Positions 1 to 5,171 of a DNA stretch of 5,171 bases are shown piece by piece; position 1 is the stretch's first letter; every line of letters starts with the position of its first letter. A program made the translations under genes and the position numbers. The DNA comes from DATLAN01 sp035527455 (lineage in GTDB: Bacteria; Planctomycetota; Planctomycetia; Pirellulales; Thermoguttaceae): NCBI GenBank assembly GCA_035527455.1, contig DATLAN010000488.1:1-5171 (forward strand). The letters are read 5' to 3'. Below the pieces are notes generated by a model. It was not told the origin of the DNA. It worked only from the letters and a program-made list of their open reading frames with translations, and ran no database searches.

Positions 1-147
1 CCTCGCCCCTCGCCCCTCGTCACTCGGCACTTGAAACTCGCCCCTCGTCCCTCGTCCCTCGTCACTCGTCCCTCGTCCCTCGCCCCTCGCCCCTCGCCCC
101 TCGTCCCTCGTCCCTCGCCCCTCGCCCCTCGCCCCTAACCCCTACCC
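1..147. repeat. Heptanucleotide tandem array (21 units) abutting a start codon
   Basis: The first 147 bases divide exactly into 21 heptads with no slip in register. Most units are CCTCGCC or CCTCGTC. Variants are ACTCGTC (64-70), ACTCGGC (22-28), ACTTGAA (29-35) and ACTCGCC (36-42). The last two units decay to CCTAACC and CCTACCC. The last heptad ends at 147 and the DUF58 start codon is at 148-150, so the array takes the place of a normal leader and leaves no Shine-Dalgarno sequence. The array may continue beyond the left edge. Heptanucleotide arrays are known in cyanobacteria as STRR sequences; whether this one arose by the same route cannot be told from the window. Each unit junction makes a CCC or CCCC run, so the opposite strand carries regularly spaced G runs. 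Confidence 0.95.
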
Positions 148-1044
148 ATGTCCACCGCTGAACGATACCTCAAGCCCGAAGTCATCAACCAGATCAAGCG
201 GCTGGATCTGCGCGCGCAGTTCATCGTCAAGGGCTTCTTGCAGGGGCTGCACGCCAGTCCGTTCCACGGCTTCTCGGTCGAGTTCAGCGAACACCGCAAA
301 TACACCCACGGCGACGATCCCAAGGACATCGATTGGCTGGTCTACGCCAAGACGGACAAGTATTACGTCAAGAAGTTCGAGGCCGAAACGAACATCACCG
401 GATACCTGGTGATGGATCTGAGCCGCTCGATGGGCTACACCTATCGCCAGGAACTGACCAAGTTCGACTACTCGATCTGCCTGGCGGCGGCCCTTTGCTA
501 CCTGATGATCCACCAGCAGGACCCCGTCGGGCTGCTGACGTTCGATCAGAAGATCCGCAGCAGTCTGGCGCCGCGGGCCCGGCGGAGCCAACTGGGCACC
601 GTGCTGTCGCTGCTGGCCAACCTGCGGCCCGAGGGCGAGACCGACGTCGCCCACAGCCTGACCCAGGTCGCCGCCATGCTCCGCCACGCCAGCCTGGTGA
701 TGATCTTCTCCGATCTGCTGGCCGAGCCGGAGCCCGTGCTCGAGTCGCTCTACCGCCTGCGGCACGGCGGACACGACGTGATCCTCTTCCACGTGCTCGA
801 CGAGGCCGAGGTCCATTTTCCCTTCGAGGGCATGGTGGAACTGCGGGAACCCGAGACCGGGCAGCGGCTCTCGCTCGATGCGGCCGCCTTCCGCCGCGAC
901 TACCTCGACGAGATCGAGTCCTTCCGCGACACCTACCGCCGCGAATGTTCCCAAGCCCGCATCGACTACGTCCCGCTCGACACCAGCATGCAGTTCGACA
1001 AAGCGCTTTTAGAGTACTTGGTGCGGCGGTCGGCGAGGGGATAG
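148..1044 (+). CDS. DUF58 domain protein (soluble, vWA-like, MoxR-associated type)
   Basis: The 298-aa product is a short, soluble DUF58 protein with no membrane segment. The family signature is clear: a helical start (LRAQFIVKGFLQGLHASPFHG, about residues 21-41), then the RKYTHGDDPKDIDW block at about 50-63, and then a vWA-like fold. The metal-site (MIDAS) motif D90-L-S92-R-S94 is intact. A Thr-Asp pair at 165-166 and FSDL at 187-190 fit the other metal-site loops. DUF58 proteins usually sit directly after a MoxR AAA+ ATPase and before BatA-type vWA proteins, and are thought to work with the ATPase in protein maturation or envelope stress; the exact substrate is unknown. A MoxR gene would be expected left of the window. 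The ATG at 148 is chosen because the N-terminus matches the family start, although no Shine-Dalgarno sequence precedes it, only repeats. Codon use is GC-rich (42 of 60 bases G/C at 541-600). Confidence 0.93.
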   Translation: MSTAERYLKPEVINQIKRLDLRAQFIVKGFLQGLHASPFHGFSVEFSEHRKYTHGDDPKDIDWLVYAKTDKYYVKKFEAETNITGYLVMDLSRSMGYTYRQELTKFDYSICLAAALCYLMIHQQDPVGLLTFDQKIRSSLAPRARRSQLGTVLSLLANLRPEGETDVAHSLTQVAAMLRHASLVMIFSDLLAEPEPVLESLYRLRHGGHDVILFHVLDEAEVHFPFEGMVELREPETGQRLSLDAAAFRRDYLDEIESFRDTYRRECSQARIDYVPLDTSMQFDKALLEYLVRRSARG

Positions 1045-1090
1045 GGAGGCGAATCCTTGTGACGTCTTGAGAATGCGTTGCTGAAGAGGC

Positions 1091-1121
1091 CCTGCCGGAC
1101 AGGAACAGACCCGATCTGTTC
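1091..1121 (-). terminator. Two small hairpins in the convergent gap, possible weak terminator
   Basis: Two stem-loops lie end to end where the DUF58 gene and the minus-strand operon converge. The first pairs GAACAGA (1103-1109) with TCTGTTC (1115-1121), seven perfect base pairs around a 5-nt loop. Its right arm covers the stop codon of the minus-strand gene. The second (1091-1103) pairs CCTG with CAGG around a short GC-rich loop and shares base 1103 with the first, so the two may compete. Neither is followed by a T run on either strand, so they do not make a standard intrinsic terminator. They could still slow polymerase or protect 3' ends of the converging transcripts. Confidence 0.3.
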
Positions 1122-1524
1122 AACTCTCGATTAGGTCCTGATCCTCAAGGACCTTTCGGCATTTTCCGGGCAATTCATCGGTTTGCTCCGCGCCCTGCAA
1201 GATCCGCTGCAATATGCCATTGCTTACAGGTTCTCGGAACGTGATGTGTCCCGCGGACTCGAGCCGCTCGAGTTCCGACTTCTTGACGATCTTGCCATCT
1301 CGATAGCTCACACACGTTTTGTGGTGAATCCATGGGTGATCGTCACTCCGTAGAATGCACGACCCATCCTTCACTATTTCATGGTAGGGCTCGTTGTACG
1401 ACGTGAAACTGACTATGACGACTTGGTCCGGGTCCAAGTCGGGCATGGAGATGATCACATAGGGGTGCTCATCGATGCTTCGGTCGCTTAGGAGGAAGAA
1501 ATCGCCGATCTCCACAGTTGTCAT
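1120..1524 (-). CDS. Candidate toxin, MazF/PemK-like, partner of Panacea protein
   Basis: The 134-aa product is the second gene of a two-gene operon. Its start codon overlaps the stop of the upstream Panacea gene (ATGA at 1521-1524), so translation is probably coupled. The N-terminal part reads like the small beta-barrel of MazF/PemK proteins: a Gly-Asp near the start (residues 7-8) leading into a hydrophobic strand, HPYVIIS (20-26), then the strand VVIVSFT (35-41). A later block, DDHPWIHHKTCVSY (61-74), resembles sequences in PemK-like toxins. MazF/PemK toxins cut mRNA in the cytoplasm. That activity is inferred here from fold character and gene pairing; no catalytic residue is assigned with confidence. 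There is no signal peptide or membrane segment. The ATG has GGAGG directly against it, too close for normal use, while a GTG at 1513-1515 (Val4) lies nine bases from it. The real protein may therefore start at residue 4. An unrelated small partner protein is the main alternative. Confidence 0.72.
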   Translation of the reverse strand: MTTVEIGDFFLLSDRSIDEHPYVIISMPDLDPDQVVIVSFTSYNEPYHEIVKDGSCILRSDDHPWIHHKTCVSYRDGKIVKKSELERLESAGHITFREPVSNGILQRILQGAEQTDELPGKCRKVLEDQDLIES

Positions 1525-2078
1525 CCTCCAAGAACGCTGTCGAGAATGCTCGCTGTTCTCGCGTCTTCGAGGATCGCCTTGGAATCGGCGGAACGTCCGA
1601 CGGCATCCGCAATATCTTCGAGCGGAATAGTCCTGGAGGTGCTTTCCCTGTAGTGCTTCTTGTATTCGGGAAAATCGTGTGTGATTGCCCCTATCTCATC
1701 GTCATCACGATCTTCAAGGCGTCTTGCGACCTCAAGCAACTTCCGAATCTCGCGTCTGGACAATTCATCGTTACCCGGATTGTCAAGCATTTCCAGATTC
1801 CGACCCTCGGTGCGAAAAAGCTTGGACCACTCCGGGTATTCCATCCGCTCTCTCTTAATCAGGTCATACAGTGGACTATTCAAAGGGCCCTGGTCCATCG
1901 CCACGTACCGGCCACCAGTAATGGGCCTGCCGGTCTCTGCCAGATATTCCCTATCTGCGATGTAGAGCAGTTTCAAGACGCGGTAATAGGGCATCTGTTT
2001 TGACCGTTCATTGTCAATTAAGACGCCTACAGCCTGCATCGCCTTGCGAGGCTTGAAGCGAAAAGATTTTGCTGCCAT
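1521..2078 (-). CDS. Panacea-domain (DUF4065 / SocA-like) protein, candidate antitoxin
   Basis: The 185-aa protein carries the Panacea domain in its N-terminal half. Visible hallmarks are VLKLLYIADREYL (about 34-46), the GRPITGGRY turn (50-58) and MDQGPLNSPLYDLI (61-74). The C-terminal half is charged and mostly helical (RREIRKLLEVARRLEDRDDDEIG), ending with DARTASILDSVLGG. Panacea domains are known to neutralise many unrelated toxins encoded beside them, and SocA in Caulobacter is a proteolysis-adaptor antitoxin of this family. The overlapping downstream gene and the antitoxin-first order fit that role. The ATG at 2078 is preferred over one ten codons upstream (2108) because a perfect GGAGGT sits eight bases before it. 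The gene runs against the two flanking GC-rich genes and has lower GC (31 of 60 at 1681-1740), which suggests transfer. The domain call is firm; the antitoxin role is inferred. Confidence 0.85.
   Translation of the reverse strand: MAAKSFRFKPRKAMQAVGVLIDNERSKQMPYYRVLKLLYIADREYLAETGRPITGGRYVAMDQGPLNSPLYDLIKRERMEYPEWSKLFRTEGRNLEMLDNPGNDELSRREIRKLLEVARRLEDRDDDEIGAITHDFPEYKKHYRESTSRTIPLEDIADAVGRSADSKAILEDARTASILDSVLGG
1525..1529 (-). promoter_or_regulatory. Shine-Dalgarno site inside the end of the Panacea gene
   Basis: GGAGG is encoded by the last codons of the Panacea gene (the Gly-Gly end). It touches the ATG of the next gene at 1524 with no spacer and lies nine bases before a GTG at 1513-1515 in the same frame. 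The geometry favours GTG initiation or strict coupling through the ATGA overlap. Confidence 0.55.
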
Positions 2079-2086
2079 GTGGTATA

Positions 2087-2092
2087 ACCTCC
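2087..2092 (-). promoter_or_regulatory. Strong Shine-Dalgarno site of the Panacea gene
   Basis: GGAGGT reads on the minus strand eight bases before the ATG at 2076-2078. It decides the start of the Panacea protein: the longer frame from 2108 would include this site inside the coding region. Such a site is missing before the two large plus-strand genes. Confidence 0.8.
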
Positions 2093-2394
2093 ATTGCCGG
2101 ATACTCATGCACCCCGCAAATCCCGGTAAGCACTACACTTTCTGTAATTGTAATGCCCGATTGATCGCGTGTACACATGGTCTGGCCCAAATCTATGGAC
2201 CGCACCGGCTGTCCTTTGGTTCAGCCTGTACGCTGTTTTTCCCGCAAAACGTGGGGGGCGTTCCTTCGAAACGGCGCATCCACGCTGTGCCCCGCCACCC
2301 GCATCCGTTTGATCGCGGACGCACTCGGCCTCCGCTAGATATTCTTCGGCGTTTACCGGCCGGAAGCAACGTCGGGCATGTCCCTTCATAATTG

Positions 2395-2421
2395 AGGGCC
2401 ACGTGTGCTGACACGTGCCCT
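2395..2421. repeat. Strong inverted repeat / hairpin
   Basis: CACGTGT (2400-2406) and ACACGTG (2411-2417) are perfect complements around the loop GCTG. With one bulged base (C2399) the stem extends through AGGG (2395-2398) pairing with CCCT (2418-2421), giving 11 base pairs. No T run follows on either strand, so it is not a clear intrinsic terminator. It could be a binding site for a dimeric regulator or an RNA structure. It lies about 320 bases upstream of the Panacea start and about 350 upstream of the BatA-type start. Confidence 0.6.
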
Positions 2422-2745
2422 GGCTTTATGGATCGACCGGTACGTCCCCGTTTGTTCAGACGGACGCTCCGGGGGTTTGGCTTTCTGAACCACGCAATCG
2501 ACCGAAGTCGTTTATCAATAAAGCGTTATGTCGATCTCCTTGGAAAACAAACAGCAACTCCCTTCTTTCACATCGTGAAAAGCGTACCATTGAAGTTGTG
2601 AGGTTCGAAAGCCGCCATTCGGCCAACGGATTGTCCCGATGCGAGAGTGGCGGGGAATGCGAGCGTTATTTGCTCAAGAAACTACACCACGAGTGGTAGC
2701 ACCACAGGGTAGGACCAGTGCGTAGCGTTTAGCCGTATGGCCCGG

Positions 2746-2751
2746 TATTAT
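2746..2751 (+). promoter_or_regulatory. Possible -10 element for the BatA-type gene
   Basis: TATTAT lies 20 bases before the ATG at 2772, which would give a leader of roughly a dozen bases. No convincing -35 hexamer is found at 16-18 bases upstream. The gene is cut off from the DUF58 gene by an opposing operon, so it needs its own promoter, and this is the best candidate seen. Confidence 0.25.
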
Positions 2752-2771
2752 CCATTACCACTCGCACCGCA

Positions 2772-4961
2772 ATGACTTTCGTTAATCCCTTATTCCTGGC
2801 CGGAACCGCCCTGGTCGCACTGCCGATCGTGCTGCACCTGATCATGCGCCAGCGGCCGAAGCTGCTGGAGTTTCCGGCCCTGAGGTTCATCCGCAAGCGG
2901 CACGACGTGAACCGCCGGCGGCTGTTGCTGCGGCATATCTTGCTGCTTTTGCTTCGGGCCGGCGCGATCGCGCTGTTGGCGTTCGCCTTGGCCCTGCCGA
3001 GCATCCACTTCTCCGGCGTGCTGGGCAGCCAGGAAGCGCCCGTGGCCGCCGTGCTGGTCTTCGACGCGTCGCCGCGGATGGAGTATCGACACGACAACAA
3101 GACTCGCTTGCAGGCCGCCCAGGAAATGGGCCAGTGGCTCCTGGCCCAACTGCCCGCCAAGAGCGAACTCGCCGTGATCGACACCCGGGCCCTGCCGGGC
3201 GAGCCGTATTCGGAAGACCCATCGGAAGCCGAGACCCCCGGGCTCGACGCGGCGGCGGCGCCGGGCGTGCTGCACGACGATCGCGGGCTGGCGAAGCAGC
3301 AGATCGAGCGGCTCACCTCCGTGGCCGACTCGCTGCCTCTGACCGGCGCGCTGAAACGGGCACTGCAACTGGCCGCCGGAAGCGACCTGACTCGAAAGGA
3401 GATCTACGTCTTCACCGATCTTTCCCAGGTCGCCTGGCCCACCGACTCGGCCTCGGCCTTGCGAAGCTCGCTGGCCGACGTCTCCGGCGCGGGCATCTAC
3501 CTGATCGACGTGGGCGTCGCCGAGCCGAGCAATTTCGCGTTGGGCGAGTTGCATCTTTCGCGCGAGGTGCTCTCCAACCGCAGCACGTTGGGGATCGAAA
3601 CCGTCCTGTCTCGCACCGGGCCGCCCGACGAGCGCACCGTCGAGTTGTATCTGTTCGACGAGAAGGGCGAAAAGCAGAAGCGCGACGAGGTGAGCCACAC
3701 GCGGGAATCGGGCGAGTCGCAGCACATCGCCTTTCGTATCGGATCGTTGGGTCTGGGCACGCACCAAGGGGTCGTGCAGATCGTGGGCCAGGACGCGCTG
3801 TCTTGTGACGACGATCGCTACTTCACCGTCGAGGTCCGTCCGGCCTGGCGGATCCTGGTGGCGGCGCCGGAGCCGACCGATCGCCACGCGGTGTACCTCA
3901 CCCAGGCGCTGTCGCCCGAGGATTTCCGGAAGCGCGGCCAGGCCCGGTTCGAGTGCGAGGTGGTTACGTTCGAGCAGCTTGCCCGGCAGCCGCTGGAGGA
4001 CTATGCGGCCGTTTGTCTCTTGGACCCCCCACCGCTCGAGGCGAGAGTGTGGCAGAAGCTGGAAGAGTATGCGTCGCAAGGAAACGGGGTGGCGATTTTC
4101 CTCGGCCGCAACGCCGTGTCCGTCCAATCGTTCAATACGCCGCACGCCCAGGCGCTCTTGCCCGGCCGGTTGGTCCGCAAGGCGTTGGCCGGCGACTGGG
4201 ACTTGTCTCTGGAGCCGCGGAATTACCAGCACCTGGTCCTTTCGGAGTTTCCCCCTGAGGCCGACGTTCCCTGGCAGTTGTTCCCGGTGCTCTCCTATTG
4301 GCAATTGGAGGACGTGACGGCGGGCGTGGTGATCCCGTATTCCAACGGGCATCCGGCGCTGCTGGAGCGGCAGGTGGGAAAGGGACGCGTGCTGACGATG
4401 ACCACGCCCGTCTCGGACGGCCCCAGCAAACCGTGGAATTACTTGACGTTTTCCGACCCGTGGCCGTTTGGCATGTTGGCTGACGGGATGGCGTCGTACC
4501 TGGTCGGCAGCAGCCACCAGCGGTTGAACTACCAGGCCGGTCAAACGGCCGTGCTGCAGTTGGACGACCGCACCCGGCGCAGCAAGTACTGGCTGATCCG
4601 CCCGGACGAATTGGAGCTGAAAGTCACCGTCGAGCCGCCGTGGCGCGAGTTGATCGTCCATCCGCGGAACGCCGATCAAGTGGGCAACTATCGCGTTCGG
4701 ACCGACGGCGTCTCGGAAGTCGACCGGGGCTTCAGCGTCAACCTCGAGCCGGACCAAACGCGACTCGGCCGCATCCCGGAGGAAGAACTCGCCGGGCTGT
4801 TCGAGCCGTACACCTATCGTCTGGCCCGAACGCGGCAGGAGATCGAGGGCGCCCAACAGCGCGGCCGCGTCGGCCGAGAGCTGTTTCCCATGTTGATCTT
4901 CGTGGTCGCCCTCCTCCTGGCCGCCGAACACGTGGTAGCGAATCGATTTTACCGAGAATGA
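2772..4961 (+). CDS. BatA-type membrane protein with vWA-like and amidotransferase-like regions
   Basis: The 729-aa protein begins with the BatA/aerotolerance N-terminal domain: NPLFLAGTALVALPIVLHLI (5-24) as first membrane helix, a basic loop with LLEFPALRFIRKR (31-43), and a second helix at about 51-76. A vWA-like domain follows from about 91 to 250, with VLVFDASPRM at 94-103, T191 and YVFTDLS at 212-218. Its first metal motif is degenerate: the expected D-x-S-x-S reads D98-A-S100-P-R102. A beta-rich stretch (about 252-355) leads to an amidotransferase-like region (about 358-450, RILVAAPEPTD through GVAIFLGRN). A last hydrophobic segment at 704-722 anchors the C-terminus. Such proteins follow MoxR and DUF58 genes and are thought to act with them at the membrane; the substrate is unknown. 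The start matches the family N-terminus but has no Shine-Dalgarno sequence. The DUF58 gene, its usual neighbour, lies 1.7 kb upstream across an opposing cassette. Confidence 0.9.
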   Translation: MTFVNPLFLAGTALVALPIVLHLIMRQRPKLLEFPALRFIRKRHDVNRRRLLLRHILLLLLRAGAIALLAFALALPSIHFSGVLGSQEAPVAAVLVFDASPRMEYRHDNKTRLQAAQEMGQWLLAQLPAKSELAVIDTRALPGEPYSEDPSEAETPGLDAAAAPGVLHDDRGLAKQQIERLTSVADSLPLTGALKRALQLAAGSDLTRKEIYVFTDLSQVAWPTDSASALRSSLADVSGAGIYLIDVGVAEPSNFALGELHLSREVLSNRSTLGIETVLSRTGPPDERTVELYLFDEKGEKQKRDEVSHTRESGESQHIAFRIGSLGLGTHQGVVQIVGQDALSCDDDRYFTVEVRPAWRILVAAPEPTDRHAVYLTQALSPEDFRKRGQARFECEVVTFEQLARQPLEDYAAVCLLDPPPLEARVWQKLEEYASQGNGVAIFLGRNAVSVQSFNTPHAQALLPGRLVRKALAGDWDLSLEPRNYQHLVLSEFPPEADVPWQLFPVLSYWQLEDVTAGVVIPYSNGHPALLERQVGKGRVLTMTTPVSDGPSKPWNYLTFSDPWPFGMLADGMASYLVGSSHQRLNYQAGQTAVLQLDDRTRRSKYWLIRPDELELKVTVEPPWRELIVHPRNADQVGNYRVRTDGVSEVDRGFSVNLEPDQTRLGRIPEEELAGLFEPYTYRLARTRQEIEGAQQRGRVGRELFPMLIFVVALLLAAEHVVANRFYRE

Positions 4962-4967
4962 GAGGGA

Positions 4968-5044
4968 AAATGACGAATGTCTAATGACGAATGTCTAATG
5001 ACGAATGTCTAATGACGAATGTCTAATGACGAATGACGAATGTC
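4968..5044. repeat. Heptad array, left arm ((T/G)AATG(A/T)C units)
   Basis: Eleven heptads follow the stop codon of the BatA-type gene by six bases. From 4975 to 5030 the higher-order 14-mer GAATGTCTAATGAC is repeated four times without change. Units at 5031-5037 (GAATGAC) and 5038-5044 (GAATGTC) close the array. A spacer of about 18 bases (5045-5062) separates it from a second array in inverted orientation. Confidence 0.95.
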
Positions 5045-5062
5045 GAAAGGCTGTGGCTCGTT

Positions 5063-5118
5063 AGTCATTCGTCATTAGTCATTAGTCATTCGTCATTCGT
5101 CATTCCTAATTCATAATT
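5063..5118. repeat. Heptad array, right arm (inverted), decaying to the next gene
   Basis: Six heptads (A/C)GTCATT run from 5063 to 5104 and two decayed units, CCTAATT and CATAATT, follow to 5118. The units are the reverse complement of those at 4968-5044: bases 5064-5077 pair perfectly with 5024-5037 over 14 bp, and pairing continues imperfectly outwards. The array ends 11 bases before the next candidate start codon. Confidence 0.93.
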
Positions 5119-5129
5119 CACCTCCCCCC

Positions 5130-5171
5130 ATGCCACGCCTAACCTACTACCCGATCGCCGACAGCTATCTC
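5130..5171 (+). CDS. Start of a downstream gene, cut by the window edge
   Basis: An ATG at 5130 opens a frame of 14 codons (MPRLTYYPIADSYL) that stays open to the window end. No Shine-Dalgarno sequence is present, only a C-rich CACCTCCCCCC leader, which is the style of the other plus-strand genes here. It lies on the same strand as the BatA-type gene, 168 bases downstream, and could belong to the same functional set. Too little is visible to name a family. Confidence 0.5.
   Translation, partial: MPRLTYYPIADSYL

Larger units (their letters stand above)
2079..2771. other. Gene-free spacer of about 690 bp between divergent genes
   Basis: No recognisable gene is seen here on either strand. Open frames of up to about 94 codons exist, but they have no family resemblance, no good ribosome site and low-complexity or random-looking composition. 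The right half is AT-richer than the rest of the window (25 of 60 G/C at 2521-2580). It must hold the promoters of the minus-strand operon and of the gene at 2772. Small structures seen are an 8-bp palindrome GTGTACAC (2169-2176), about 90 bases upstream of the Panacea start and a possible operator; a hairpin at 2395-2421; and a short inverted repeat ACCAC-GA-GTGGT (2686-2697). No insertion-sequence ends, transposase fragment or RNA gene was recognised. It may be decayed DNA that came with the cassette. Confidence 0.6.

Noticed and set aside
1..147. CRISPR array
   Set aside because: The units are contiguous 7-mers without spacers and there are no cas genes, so this is a simple tandem repeat. 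The same holds for 4968-5118.
142..954. A 270-codon open frame on the minus strand opposite the DUF58 gene
   Set aside because: Same codon-bias effect. The plus-strand frame has clear DUF58 motifs and this one has none.
1518..2003. A 161-codon plus-strand frame across the Panacea gene
   Set aside because: The minus-strand frame shows conserved Panacea motifs, a ribosome site and an overlap with its partner. The plus frame has no recognisable features.
2599..2615. A tRNA-like T-loop sequence (GGTTCGAAA)
   Set aside because: The base that should be C61 is G, the flanking bases do not form a T stem, and no acceptor, D or anticodon arms are found upstream.
2415..2699. A 94-codon plus-strand frame in the spacer
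   Set aside because: It begins with GTG inside the arm of a hairpin, has no ribosome site and its product resembles no known family.
1045..2771. Insertion-sequence ends or target-site duplication bounding the cassette
   Set aside because: Comparing the bases after 1044 with those before 2772 gave no convincing direct or inverted terminal repeat, and no transposase or integrase is present.
2790..4931. A 713-codon open frame on the minus strand opposite the BatA-type gene
   Set aside because: It mirrors the GC-rich third codon positions of the real gene, has no recognisable domain and is dominated by R, Q, H, G and L. It is an antisense shadow.

Overview
The window looks like a chromosome segment of a high-GC planctomycete, probably Pirellulales-like. 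This is an inference from gene content and style. A soluble DUF58 protein and a BatA-type membrane protein lie on the same strand, the spacers are built from 7-bp tandem repeats, and the two main genes lack Shine-Dalgarno sequences. No marker gene is present to fix the taxon.

Layout from left to right: (1) 1-147 is an uninterrupted array of 21 heptads, CCTCG(C/T)C and variants, that runs exactly into a start codon. (2) 148-1044 (+) encodes a 298-aa DUF58 protein with an intact MIDAS motif. (3) 1120-2078 (-) is a two-gene operon on the opposite strand with clearly lower GC. Its first gene encodes a Panacea-domain (DUF4065) protein, the usual antitoxin type. A 4-bp ATGA overlap joins it to a 134-aa protein with MazF/PemK-like character, the candidate toxin. 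(4) 2079-2771 is a gene-free, AT-richer spacer with one strong hairpin and no recognisable coding remnant. (5) 2772-4961 (+) encodes a 729-aa BatA-type protein: N-terminal membrane domain, degenerate vWA domain, amidotransferase-like middle and C-terminal membrane anchor. (6) 4968-5118 holds two facing heptad arrays that can fold on each other. (7) A further reading frame starts at 5130 and runs off the end.

The DUF58 and BatA-type genes normally sit next to each other in MoxR-DUF58-BatA operons, which are thought to couple an AAA+ chaperone to vWA proteins at the envelope. Here a convergent toxin-antitoxin-like cassette and about 0.7 kb of spacer separate them. The cassette has lower GC and good ribosome binding sites, both unlike its neighbours, so it is best read as a later arrival. 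The most interesting points are this Panacea/PemK-like pair and the heptad arrays that fill the spacers at both outer ends of the original gene pair.
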